From positions 12,517 to 76,516 of the forward strand of contig JAEYPR010000023.1 of assembly GCA_023410535.1 (NCBI GenBank): DNA of 64,000 nt, written 5' to 3'. The notes below the pieces were generated by a model. That model saw nothing but the letters and a program-made list of their open reading frames with translations, ran no database searches and was not told the origin of the DNA. How positions within the stretch are numbered: position 1 is the stretch's first letter; each line of letters opens with the position of its first letter. Shown piece after piece: positions 50,218 to 58,558 of the stretch. The DNA is from Bacillota bacterium (GTDB taxonomy: Bacteria > Bacillota > UBA4882 > UBA8346). The position numbers and the translations under genes are program-made.

Positions 50218-51786
50218 GTGAACCGGAACAAAATGCACTTTTTGATCGTTGTCTGCTTGAGTGTATTATTGATTGGATCGGTGATCCAAGCCGCTACCCC
50301 GATTTATCCCCTAAAAACGGATGTCACATTAACCTGGTGGATGGAGCTTCATCCCAACGTCGCTTTGGTAGCGAAAAATTTTGGTGATACCGATTTTGCA
50401 AAAGAGTTACAGAAACGGACCGGAGTCAAGGTGAAATTCCTGCATCCGGCGGTCGGGCAAGCCGATGAAGCGTTCAATTTGATGTTGGCTTCGGGAGATT
50501 TTCCCGATATCGTGGAGTATACTTGGTTCGGCGTCCCCGGTGGCGTCGCCAGCGCTTACGATAATAAATACATCATCAAGTTGAACCCCATTCTCGACAA
50601 GTACGCGCCGAACTTAAAAAATTACTTAAAAACTAACCCGCAATACGCCAAGATGGTCATGGACGACCAAAGCAATTACTACGTCTTCCCGTTCGTTCGC
50701 GGCGATGAATCGTTAATCGGAACCAAAGGTCCGTTAATCCGGAAAGATTGGCTTGACGAGCTGGGCTTGAAAGTTCCCGAGACCATCGATGAATGGTACC
50801 AGGTACTGAAAGCGTTTAAAGAGAAAAAAGGCGCGACGCTCCCGCTTTCGTTGGAAGCAGTCAATCTGTCGGTCTGTTTTGCCGGTGGATTCGATAACTT
50901 TGACAGTTTTTACGTTGATCACGGTAAAGTGAAAAACGGAATTACCGAGCCCAACCGGAAACTGTTCCTCGAAACGATGCGTAAATGGTACAACGAAGGT
51001 TTGCTTGACCGCAATTATGCAACGGTCACCCGGAAAAACCTCGACGCGTATTTCATGACCGGCAAGTCCGGCGCGACTTACGGTCAGGGCGGCAGTGTGC
51101 TGGGGCGTTATTTGGATGCGATGAAAGACAAGGATGCGAAGTTCAATATGGTGGCCGCGCCATTTCCGAGCCCGAAAAAAGGTCAGCTTACGCGTTTCGC
51201 CAAACGCTCCTTGCCCGCCGGAGAGCCCGGTAACCAGGGCAATGCGGCGATCACGACCCGGTGCAAGAACGTGGAGGTGGCGGCCCGCTTGTTGGATTAC
51301 GGGTACTCCAAGGAAGGAAACATGTTTTATAATTTCGGTATCGAAGGGATCTCCTATAAAATGGTCAATGGGTATCCGACCTATACCGAGCTAATTATGC
51401 GGAACCCGCAAAACCTGTCCAATACGCAAGTGATGTCCAAGTACATGCGGGGCCATACCAACGGTCCGTTCGTCCAAGACAAACGGTATTTGGAACAATA
51501 TTACGAGACGCCGCAACAGAAACAAGCGATGCAGATTTGGAAGAACAACGACTACAGTAAATATCGGTTGCCGCCGGTGACTCCGAAAGCGGAAGAAGGT
51601 CAGGAATTGGCGAAGATCATGAATGAGATCAACACCTATTCCGATGAGATGACCTTAAAGTTCATCATGGGAGTTGAACCGCTCGACCATTTCCCGCAAT
51701 TTGTCGCCCAGCTTAACAAATTGGGATTGCCCCGCGCTATTGCGATTTATCAAGCCGCGCTTGATCGTTATAACAAACGGAAATAG
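50218..51786 (+). CDS. Extracellular solute-binding protein of an ABC transporter (family 1-like)
   Basis: A 522-residue exported protein resembling LipO/YtcQ-type binding proteins for oligosaccharides or sugar acids. It has TLTWWMELHPN, AFNLMLASGDFPDIVEYTWFGVPGG, VFPFVRGDESLIG, IRKDWLDELGLKVPETIDEWYQVLKAFKEK and YGYSKEGNMFYNFGIEGISYK. The signal peptide ends SVIQAATP with no lipobox Cys, unlike its relatives in single-membrane Bacillota. No permease or ATPase gene is nearby; the rest of the transporter must be encoded elsewhere. GTG 50218 follows AAAGGAGGG. Confidence 0.9.
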   Translation: MNRNKMHFLIVVCLSVLLIGSVIQAATPIYPLKTDVTLTWWMELHPNVALVAKNFGDTDFAKELQKRTGVKVKFLHPAVGQADEAFNLMLASGDFPDIVEYTWFGVPGGVASAYDNKYIIKLNPILDKYAPNLKNYLKTNPQYAKMVMDDQSNYYVFPFVRGDESLIGTKGPLIRKDWLDELGLKVPETIDEWYQVLKAFKEKKGATLPLSLEAVNLSVCFAGGFDNFDSFYVDHGKVKNGITEPNRKLFLETMRKWYNEGLLDRNYATVTRKNLDAYFMTGKSGATYGQGGSVLGRYLDAMKDKDAKFNMVAAPFPSPKKGQLTRFAKRSLPAGEPGNQGNAAITTRCKNVEVAARLLDYGYSKEGNMFYNFGIEGISYKMVNGYPTYTELIMRNPQNLSNTQVMSKYMRGHTNGPFVQDKRYLEQYYETPQQKQAMQIWKNNDYSKYRLPPVTPKAEEGQELAKIMNEINTYSDEMTLKFIMGVEPLDHFPQFVAQLNKLGLPRAIAIYQAALDRYNKRK

Positions 51787-51793
51787 CAACATG

Positions 51794-51808
51794 ACGGTAT
51801 CATACCGT
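51794..51808. promoter_or_regulatory. Perfect 15-bp palindrome before the oxidoreductase gene
   Basis: ACGGTAT-C-ATACCGT lies in the 42-bp gap between the binding-protein gene and the oxidoreductase, just upstream of AAGGAGG. It could be an operator or a short mRNA hairpin near the ribosome-binding site. Confidence 0.5.
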
Positions 51809-51828
51809 ATCAAGGAGGCGTTTTGAAT

Positions 51829-53112
51829 ATGGCAAAAAAGCGTTACGCCCAAGTCGGCACCGGCGGAAGAGCGCGATTTTACTATGAGGGTCTTGCCGCC
51901 CATTTTCAAGCGACAGCGGAATTGGTGGGATTCTGCGACACCAACCAGACCCGGATGGACTTTGCCAACAGTATCCTACGCGAACACAACGCGCCGCCGG
52001 TCAATACCTATAAACCGGATCAATTTCAAACCATGATCGAACGGGAGAAACCCGATACAATCATTGTTACCTCGATCGACCGGACCCACGATGAGTACAT
52101 CATTCGAGCGCTTGAAGCCGGTTGCGACGTAATTACCGAGAAACCGATGACGGTGAACGAGGTCAAGGCCCAGGCGATCCTCGACGCCATTCAGCGGACC
52201 GGCCGGCAAGTCCGCGTCGCGTTTAACTACCGTTACGCGCCGCATCACACCAAAGTCCGGGAGTTAATCGTATCAGGCGTGATCGGCGAGGTTTTTACAG
52301 TTCATTTTGAATGGTTGCTCAATACCGAACACGGCGCCGATTATTTTCGCCGTTGGCACCGGGATAAACGCAACAGCGGCGGGTTGTTGGTCCATAAAGC
52401 CACTCACCACTTCGATCTGGTCAACTTTTGGTTAAATACCTACCCCAAGACGGTGTACGCCATGGGCGACCTGCGGTTTTACGGGCGGGAAAATGCTGAA
52501 AAACGGGGCGTAACCAAGTTTTACAGCCGGGCGTACGGTAGCCCGAACGCGCAAGGGGATCCCTTTGCATTGGACCTTGCCGGCAGCGAGAAGTTGAAAA
52601 AACTTTATCTCGATGCCGAACATGAAGACGGGTACTATCGCGACCAAAGCGTCTTCGGAGACGGAATCAACATTGAGGACGCCATGGGCGTGATGGTGCG
52701 CTATCAAAACAACGCCGTATTGACCTACTCCCTAAACGCCTATATGCCGTGGGAAGGTTACCGGATCGGGTTTAACGGCAGCAAAGGCCGGATTCAGGTC
52801 GCGGCAACCGAGAAATCCTATGTCAATGCCGGGGGTAACGCCGCGTTGGAAGGCGCGATCAAAGAACGCAGCATCGTCGTTTATCCGATGTTCGGCGAGG
52901 CCTATCAAGTGCCGATTGAGGAGAAAGCCGGCGGTCATGGCGGCGGCGACCCGGTATTGCTAAATGACCTTTTCGGCATCCCGGAACCGGATCCGTTCAA
53001 TCGCGCCGCTTCCCACATCGACGGGACCATGTCGATCCTGACCGGAATCGCGGCCAATAAGTCGATTGCCACTGGGCTGCCGGTGAATATTGATGGATTG
53101 GTGAAGTTTTAA
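51829..53112 (+). CDS. Gfo/Idh/MocA-family oxidoreductase
   Basis: A 427-residue NAD(P)-dependent dehydrogenase with an N-terminal Rossmann fold: YAQVGTGGRARFYYEGLAAH (G-x-G-x-R), FCDTNQTR, TIIVTSIDRTHDEYI and DVITEKPMT with the family Glu-Lys-Pro (about residues 101-107). The C-terminal beta-sheet domain has the His-containing GGLLVHKATHHFDLVNFWL. Family members oxidise sugars, inositols or sugar acids. At about 430 residues it is longer than typical (330-390), with an insertion around KKLYLDAEHEDGYYRDQ. ATG 51829 is chosen behind AAGGAGG. It ends the catabolic cluster. Confidence 0.9.
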   Translation: MAKKRYAQVGTGGRARFYYEGLAAHFQATAELVGFCDTNQTRMDFANSILREHNAPPVNTYKPDQFQTMIEREKPDTIIVTSIDRTHDEYIIRALEAGCDVITEKPMTVNEVKAQAILDAIQRTGRQVRVAFNYRYAPHHTKVRELIVSGVIGEVFTVHFEWLLNTEHGADYFRRWHRDKRNSGGLLVHKATHHFDLVNFWLNTYPKTVYAMGDLRFYGRENAEKRGVTKFYSRAYGSPNAQGDPFALDLAGSEKLKKLYLDAEHEDGYYRDQSVFGDGINIEDAMGVMVRYQNNAVLTYSLNAYMPWEGYRIGFNGSKGRIQVAATEKSYVNAGGNAALEGAIKERSIVVYPMFGEAYQVPIEEKAGGHGGGDPVLLNDLFGIPEPDPFNRAASHIDGTMSILTGIAANKSIATGLPVNIDGLVKF

Positions 53113-53130
53113 TTAAAAAACAATAACATT

Positions 53131-53166
53131 AAAAAACCGCCCTGGGAATTGCCGAGGCGGTTTTTT
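53131..53166. terminator. Bidirectional terminator between the oxidoreductase and chromate-transporter genes
   Basis: AAAAAACCGCC pairs perfectly with GGCGGTTTTTT over a 14-base loop, so both converging units can use it. Confidence 0.95.
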
Positions 53167-53244
53167 AAGTGTAAACGGTTCAGGGGTCGGTTTTCTCCAT
53201 GAAAAAAAGGTGACTCGCGTCGCAACTGGAAAAGCGGGTTTATT

Positions 53245-53751
53245 TTACTTCAGGAAAAATCCAATCAACGCGGCGCCCACTAAAATTAGATTGGCCGGCA
53301 CGCGCCGGGAGATGGCGAGGACGGCGCTGATTGCGGCAATGGCGATCATCAGCCAATTAGAGCCGTTGCTCCAGAAGATGCGCAGCAAGACGATGAAACC
53401 GAAACTGGTGATCACCAGCACCACTCCGTCCAAAAAACCTTGGGTCGCGGGTAGATCGGCGATCCGGGCGTGACATCGTTGGACAATTACGATCAAAAGT
53501 GGTGGCAGCAGCAGGGCGATACAGGATAACACCGCGCCCGGGAGACCGGCGACCAGGTAACAAAGACTGACAACCCATAGGCCGCTTGGACCGGGGGTGA
53601 TTTGGCCGATGGCGAGCGCTTCGGTAAAATGCCGTTCCTGCGCCCAGCCTTGCGCGATGAGATCTGTGTGTAAACTGGGTAACGGACCAAAACCACCGGT
53701 GGAAAAGAGTGCCGCTTTTAATAAAAGTCCCAAAAACACGATCCACTTCAC
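53245..53751 (-). CDS. Chromate transporter, second short CHR subunit
   Basis: A 168-residue membrane protein with about five helices and the CHR-family pattern LLLKAALFSTGGFGPLPSLHTDLI, FTEALAIGQITPGPSGLWVVSLCYLVAGLPGAVLSCIALLLPPLLIV. GTG 53751 is preferred because AAAGAGGAG lies 5 bases upstream and the start overlaps the upstream stop as GTGA, indicating translational coupling. Short CHR proteins work as pairs of opposite topology. The physiological substrate in such anaerobes may be another oxyanion rather than chromate. Confidence 0.88.
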   Translation of the reverse strand: MKWIVFLGLLLKAALFSTGGFGPLPSLHTDLIAQGWAQERHFTEALAIGQITPGPSGLWVVSLCYLVAGLPGAVLSCIALLLPPLLIVIVQRCHARIADLPATQGFLDGVVLVITSFGFIVLLRIFWSNGSNWLMIAIAAISAVLAISRRVPANLILVGAALIGFFLK

Positions 53752-54392
53752 GGTTGCTCCTCTTTCCGCCGCTGTTTCGCCACATGCCAATAGGCGAATG
53801 CTCCGGCCAGACCGCCTAAGCCATATAAGACAACAACCGGCGGCTCAAGAAACCAAAAAAGCAGCGCTCCACCGATAATAATGCCCAAGGTAACCCCCAA
53901 AACGAAAGAGCCGCGCTTGGCGTTACCTTGAATAATCGGTTTGACGTTACGCCAGTTGGTGGCGATGGAGATGCCGAAGATGGCGGCGAACATCGTTTGC
54001 AAGGCGTTTTGTACTTTGGCGATTCCGCGAAAATGCGCATAAAAAGCAGTGATAGCAATGGTAATCGCCGCGCTGGGCAAGATCAGTCCGAGTAGGGAGA
54101 CGAGAATGCCCGGCCAACCGGCCAACCGTTTGCCGATCAAGATGGTCATCGCCAAAAGGTTAATTCCGGGCGCGATTTGACACATGGCGATGATATTGGC
54201 GAACTGGGCTTCGGTGATCCAGTGATTTTTGTAGATAAAATGCTCTTGAATCAAATATTGGGTGACAGCGCCACCTCCGAACGAAGAATAGCCAATCTTA
54301 ATCCAGACGAAAAAGAGTTTACCCAGGGTAAAAGGGGCGACTTCGGTTGTGGGGTCAGGATCGGACATTGGGCAAATCCGGTTTATTGACAT
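53748..54392 (-). CDS. Chromate transporter, first short CHR subunit
   Basis: A 214-residue membrane protein with the CHR signatures FFVWIKIGYSSFGGGAVTQYLIQEHFI, EAQFANIIAMCQIAPGINLLAMTILIGKRLAGWPGILVSLLGLILPSAAITI. ATG 54392 has GATGAGG 5 bases upstream, better than the ATG at 54368 or longer frames. It is the upstream partner of the second subunit, with which its stop codon overlaps. Confidence 0.88.
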   Translation of the reverse strand: MSINRICPMSDPDPTTEVAPFTLGKLFFVWIKIGYSSFGGGAVTQYLIQEHFIYKNHWITEAQFANIIAMCQIAPGINLLAMTILIGKRLAGWPGILVSLLGLILPSAAITIAITAFYAHFRGIAKVQNALQTMFAAIFGISIATNWRNVKPIIQGNAKRGSFVLGVTLGIIIGGALLFWFLEPPVVVLYGLGGLAGAFAYWHVAKQRRKEEQP

Positions 54393-54640
54393 GTCGACCT
54401 CATCATGAAATGAAATATGCTTAATTAAATCAAGTATAAACGCTATTGAACCAATCCGCAAGTTTGGGACGATGACGGAGCGACGATTGGCAAGGCAGTC
54501 GTCCACCCTAGCTTCCGCAGCCCCTCCAGGGCTCGGCAAAAGCTTCGAAGCACCACCCAGCCCGGAAGGGCTTGAGACCGGTTTTCAACTTAGCCCTGTC
54601 GTTTACGGCTGGGCGGACTTTATAAGTAGGTTCTCAAGGC
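54393..54640. other. Gap between chromate-transporter and DMT genes
   Basis: About 250 bases holding the promoter of the chr pair. A segment at 54575-54620 (GGAAGGGCTTGAGACCGG and neighbours) is compositionally unlike the genes beside it and looks like a fragment of a dispersed repeat. No gene is supported. Confidence 0.35.
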
Positions 54641-55081
54641 TTAGGCCTTCGACGCCAGTGTTCCGCCGACCACGATCAAAACTGAGGCAACCAATAACTT
54701 CGGCATGTTGATATTTTTCCATTCGGCGAAAATAACCAATCCCAAACAAACCGCTACCAAGGTATTCATATTAAAGATCGGAACCAGCTTGCTGATGGGG
54801 ATTTGATATTTGGCCAGCGTAAATGAGACCAGACCGGTCGCCACCGCCCAGGCGATGCCGGTTAATGAAGCATAATACCCCGAGCGCCAGGAGACGGTGA
54901 ATTCATTGGCGAAAAAACAATATACCAAACCGACCGCGATGATATTTACGCCGACCACGATCAGAAACATCCCGGGACTAATCCCGTTTTTGGTCGATAA
55001 TTTCTGTAAAATACTGAAAACCCCCAAAATCAACGCGGGCAAAACCCCGCCGATCAAATATCCCATGCCTTGATGTGACAT
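54641..55081 (-). CDS. EamA/DMT-like small membrane protein
   Basis: A 146-residue protein with about five helices: YLIGGVLPALILGVFSILQKLS, MFLIVVGVNIIAVGLVYCFF, GYYASLTGIAWAVATGLVSFTLA, ISKLVPIFNMNTLVAVCLGLVIF and LLVASVLIVVGGTLASKA. The last matches the C-terminal half of EamA-type drug/metabolite transporters (NTLVAVxLGxxxFxEW). As a half-size unit it would need to dimerise. ATG 55081 follows GGAGGAAATCATTG. Substrate unknown. Confidence 0.75.
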   Translation of the reverse strand: MSHQGMGYLIGGVLPALILGVFSILQKLSTKNGISPGMFLIVVGVNIIAVGLVYCFFANEFTVSWRSGYYASLTGIAWAVATGLVSFTLAKYQIPISKLVPIFNMNTLVAVCLGLVIFAEWKNINMPKLLVASVLIVVGGTLASKA

Positions 55082-55284
55082 CAATGATTTCCTCCATTCT
55101 TTCGCCTTGCCTGATTTGTTCAGCGGTAAAGCATCTCTTAATCTTTCCGGATGTGGTTATTTCAACAAGGTGGTTCCAATATATTTGCGTTTGGCCGGAA
55201 TCGACGCCGTTTGCCTTGCGCACCAATGCTTTTGTCCTTTCATATACTGGATTGGAAATTTTAGCTTAGTGAGGTGATAGCGGA

Positions 55285-55689
55285 TTGACCAACCTAGAAG
55301 TATTAACCCGGATTGTCTGGGGGGAGGCGGAGTCGGAAACCCTCTCGGGGAAGCTGGGGGTGGCCGCCAGCATTATCAACCATGCCGAAGCCGAAAATAA
55401 AAATGTCTTGCAACTGGTTCAGACCCCTGGACAGTTTGAAGCGTATGCTAATAACCGCTTCTGGCAAGCCCCGTATCAATCGACCGATCCGATGCTTGTC
55501 GAGAGTAAGCAGGCTGCAAGCCGTGCTTTGGGAGGAGAAGACCCGATAGCCAACAAGACGCATTTTTGCGCTTACCAAAAAAATCCCTGCCGTTGGCATT
55601 ATCAACAATCGCCCCCAGTCCAATATTTAGGAAATCACCTGTTTATCCGGGCGCGGATCTACAATACCGGAGGTGGGACGGGTGCTTAA
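55285..55689 (+). CDS. SleB/CwlJ-type cell wall hydrolase
   Basis: A 134-residue Hydrolase_2 protein. LTRIVWGEAESETLSGKLGVAASIINHAEA carries the catalytic Glu (GEA), and QFEAYANNRFW, ALGGEDPIANKTHFCAYQ and LGNHLFIRARIYN follow the family order. SleB-like enzymes are lytic transglycosylases acting on spore cortex. Like CwlJ it has no signal peptide, so it may be made in the mother cell and placed on the forespore. TTG 55285 follows GAGGTG. It overlaps the next gene by 8 bases. Confidence 0.88.
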   Translation: MTNLEVLTRIVWGEAESETLSGKLGVAASIINHAEAENKNVLQLVQTPGQFEAYANNRFWQAPYQSTDPMLVESKQAASRALGGEDPIANKTHFCAYQKNPCRWHYQQSPPVQYLGNHLFIRARIYNTGGGTGA

Positions 55690-56971
55690 TCAAGTCCATT
55701 ATCGTTTGAAAACAACCTCGGTGACAGGAACCCTGATTAATGCCGTGGTGACCTATGATGTCTATTACGCGGCGGATCAAGGAATCGCTTATGAAGTGGA
55801 GCTGCAAGTCCCGGAAACGATGGGTTCCAATCAATTGAGAACTGCGTGGCGGGCCAAGATTTTCAATGATAGCCATGAGAAACGTTTGGAGTATGATATT
55901 TTACAAAAGATCTATTATCAAACCCGTCAAACCATCCGGGTCGAGAGCGCCCTTTATGATTTACAAACGGATTTGCAAAAGTTTTTAGAAGCTCCCAATG
56001 GGACGAGGATCGGCGAGACGCCGTTGGCCGGCGGAGCGTTCCCAGGTTTTCGGGTGAATACCTTGACCATTTGGTATGACGCTGCGTGGAAACTGCCGTT
56101 GCGCCGGATCAATCTTGATCGCGGCAATACTATCACCGACGAATTTACCTATTTTTCGTTGAACCAACCGTTACCGGGCGAGGTCTTCAGCCTGCCCAAA
56201 CCGGCCGATGCTATCGCTGATTTTAACCTGTATCCGGAACCGCCGCTGTTGCCGCGGTTTGTTAATGTGCATGAAACGCCGCAATACGGCATCTATGTCA
56301 ATTTGTTGCTTGAACAGACCAAACAGCATATTATCCGGAATCAATGGGAGTACGGCCCCTTCGCCACAATCAAGCTGCCCTGGAATGTCAATATGCCGGT
56401 GTTGATTTATCTACGCAGGACGGAAACGGCTTATCCGCCGATTGTCGCGGTGTTTGAAGTTCCGGGACAAGGAAAGACCCATTTCTTTATCAACTATAGT
56501 TACTTAGGTTATGTTGTCGCAGGCTTTACCCAGGACCCCTATGATCTTAGCCAATATGAACGTTTACCGATCAATGCTTCGGTTCGCTTGGAGGATTTTA
56601 TTCCCCTTTATCAAAGCCCGTCGTTGGAGAAAGATGCGGTCGTCAGTAACTTCGTCCGTTCCGTCCAGAGCAATGACACCTTCATTATCGCCTTTGGCAT
56701 GGGAAATAAAGAATTTGACATTACCTTTAAAAACTTTAGTTTTGATGAGAACGAAGGTTACCTGTTACTCAACATCTACGGCAAGGAATATTGGGATAAC
56801 GCCAATTTCGAAGCGAAGTTCAACTTCGTGGTCACCGGTCAAATGGCCGACGCCCATACCACTCCGCTAATCATTTATGCGCTAAATTCCCTGAAACGGT
56901 TGGGAATCAACCGTCGAATTTTGATGCCGGACTATGTGGACATTCCGGTAACCCCGCCGCAAGCGACGTAA
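55682..56971 (+). CDS. Unknown protein translationally coupled to the SleB-like hydrolase
   Basis: A 429-residue soluble-looking protein starting at GTG 55682, with GGAGG 8 bases upstream. The N-terminal 180 residues have LolA/outer-membrane-carrier-like beta strands (EYDILQKIYYQTRQTIRVESALYDLQTDLQKFLEAPNG, LTIWYDAAWKLPLRRINLDRGNTI). The middle and C-terminal parts are beta-rich with FFINYSYLGYVVAGF and FDITFKNFSFDENEGYLLLNIYG. No signal peptide or membrane helix. I do not recognise a family. The coupling suggests a partner in spore-wall remodelling or germination, as YpeB is for SleB, though no YpeB similarity is visible. Confidence 0.7.
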   Translation: MLNQVHYRLKTTSVTGTLINAVVTYDVYYAADQGIAYEVELQVPETMGSNQLRTAWRAKIFNDSHEKRLEYDILQKIYYQTRQTIRVESALYDLQTDLQKFLEAPNGTRIGETPLAGGAFPGFRVNTLTIWYDAAWKLPLRRINLDRGNTITDEFTYFSLNQPLPGEVFSLPKPADAIADFNLYPEPPLLPRFVNVHETPQYGIYVNLLLEQTKQHIIRNQWEYGPFATIKLPWNVNMPVLIYLRRTETAYPPIVAVFEVPGQGKTHFFINYSYLGYVVAGFTQDPYDLSQYERLPINASVRLEDFIPLYQSPSLEKDAVVSNFVRSVQSNDTFIIAFGMGNKEFDITFKNFSFDENEGYLLLNIYGKEYWDNANFEAKFNFVVTGQMADAHTTPLIIYALNSLKRLGINRRILMPDYVDIPVTPPQAT

Positions 56972-57046
56972 ACTCGGCGGACTTATTTGAAGCAAGGACT
57001 CGGACTGTGCCAATTAAATAATCGTTCGGATTGGTAAGATGATAAA

Positions 57047-57077
57047 AGGGCTGTGACCGATGTTACGGCTCTTTTTT
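57047..57077 (+). terminator. Terminator before nadK
   Basis: AGGGCTGT-GACCGATGTT-ACGGCTCT, an 8-bp stem with wobbles, followed by five further Ts. Confidence 0.75.
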
Positions 57078-57233
57078 CGTGGCAATTGGTATGCCGCGAT
57101 CGAAAACACAAATATTAAGTGGGACATATGTCAATCCAACCAAAAATGTTCATGATTTTCGCTTTTGCTCTAAGCAGGAAATTATTAATTTAAAAGGAAT
57201 ATTTATAGAAAATCGAAATTAAGGATGCGTTTC

Positions 57234-58088
57234 GTGAAAAAGGTTTTAGTACTTCCCAATCCCCTTAAACCCAAAGCGATGGAACTGGCCGGACCGATCA
57301 CCGCGTTGCTGCTCCGGTACGGTTTGGAACCGTATTTTACCGAAGAGATCGTGACCAAACTTGACCCGCAATTGGAGTTGCAAGTTTGCAACGAATTTAA
57401 CGATATCGATCTGGTCATGGTTTTAGGTGGCGACGGTTCGATGTTGAGCGCCGCCCGGTTGATCTATCCGTTACAAATTCCGTTGCTCGGAGTGAACCTC
57501 GGTCATCTCGGTTATCTGACCCGGATCGAAAGCAACCAGCTTGAGGAGGCTTGCCGTCAGATCCAAGACGGGGACTACTCCTTGGAGTCGCGGACGATGG
57601 TCGAAGCGACGGTGCTCCGGGAAGGCCAGGAAGTCCGGAAGATGATCGGCCTTAATGAATTAGTTTTGGCCAAAAGCGCTCTGGCGCGGATCATTCGGTT
57701 GGAGACTTGGATTGACGACGCTTATTTCACAACTTATCCGGCGGATGGGTTAATCGTCGCGACGGCGACCGGTTCCACCGCTTACTCCATGTCTGCCGGC
57801 GGTCCGATTTTGGACCCCAGACTGGCGGCATTGGTCATTACGCCTATTTGCGCCCACTCGTTATACTCGCGGCCGTTGGTTTTAAGCAGCGAGGCCAAGA
57901 TTCAAGTGATCCTCAATGCGGACCATACCGAAACCGCACTAACCGCCGACGGACAGACATTCTTCGGGTTGCAGGCGGGCGATGTCATCCGTTTTTCCAA
58001 AGCGGCTTTTGTCACGCAATTACTACATTTTAAAGATCAGGGACTGTTTGATATATTGAAAATGCGCCTAAAACAAGGAAGAATGTAA
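57234..58088 (+). CDS. nadK: NAD kinase
   Basis: Phosphorylates NAD to NADP. The 284-residue protein has the catalytic GGDGSMLSAARL (about residues 60-71), NLGHLGYLTRI, NELVLAKSALARI, TTYPADGLIVATATGSTAYSMSAGGPILDP and ITPICAHSLYSRPLVL. AAGG at 57221-57224 sits 9 bases before GTG 57234, better than ATG 57225, which directly abuts it. It heads the nadK-argR-recN cluster typical of Bacillota. Confidence 0.96.
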   Translation: MKKVLVLPNPLKPKAMELAGPITALLLRYGLEPYFTEEIVTKLDPQLELQVCNEFNDIDLVMVLGGDGSMLSAARLIYPLQIPLLGVNLGHLGYLTRIESNQLEEACRQIQDGDYSLESRTMVEATVLREGQEVRKMIGLNELVLAKSALARIIRLETWIDDAYFTTYPADGLIVATATGSTAYSMSAGGPILDPRLAALVITPICAHSLYSRPLVLSSEAKIQVILNADHTETALTADGQTFFGLQAGDVIRFSKAAFVTQLLHFKDQGLFDILKMRLKQGRM

Positions 58089-58100
58089 CTGGAGGCAGCG

Positions 58101-58553
58101 ATGAAAGCCAACCGACACGCCATGATTGTGGCCATCATTAAGGAACAAGTTATCGGAACTCAGGAAGAATTGGGTGAAGCTTTGAAAACCAAAGGAGTTT
58201 TGGTTACGCAAGCGACACTGTCACGGGATATCAAGGAGCTGGGGTTGATCAAAGTACCAACGCTGGAGGGGTATTACCGCTACTCCGTACCGCAAGACCG
58301 GACCCCCGGCGATCTGACCCGGCGGGCGCAACGGATGCTGGAAGATGCCATGATCGCCATTGACGCGGCGGAAAATTTGATTGTCGTCAAAACGATGAGC
58401 GGAACGGCGCAGGGCGTGGCCGACGCGCTGGATGATCTGGAATGGCCGGAGATTGTGGGAACCGTTGCCGGTGACGATACGATCTTACTCGTAGTCCGGA
58501 CCAAGGAACAGGTGGACTCGATTTTGAACCGTCTTCAGCAGTTAAGGAGGTAG
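58101..58553 (+). CDS. argR: Arginine repressor ArgR/AhrC
   Basis: A 150-residue regulator. The winged helix-turn-helix domain covers about residues 1-70 (RHAMIVAIIKEQVIGTQEELGEALKTKGVLVTQATLSRDIKELGLIKVP). The C-terminal hexamerisation and arginine-binding domain has IDAAENLIVVKTMSGTAQGVADALDDLEWPEIVGTVAGDDTILLVVR. It starts 12 bases after nadK with GGAGG at 5 bases. No arginine genes are adjacent apart from the divergent carbamoyltransferase 32 kb away. Confidence 0.97.
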   Translation: MKANRHAMIVAIIKEQVIGTQEELGEALKTKGVLVTQATLSRDIKELGLIKVPTLEGYYRYSVPQDRTPGDLTRRAQRMLEDAMIAIDAAENLIVVKTMSGTAQGVADALDDLEWPEIVGTVAGDDTILLVVRTKEQVDSILNRLQQLRR

Positions 58554-58558
58554 GTAAC

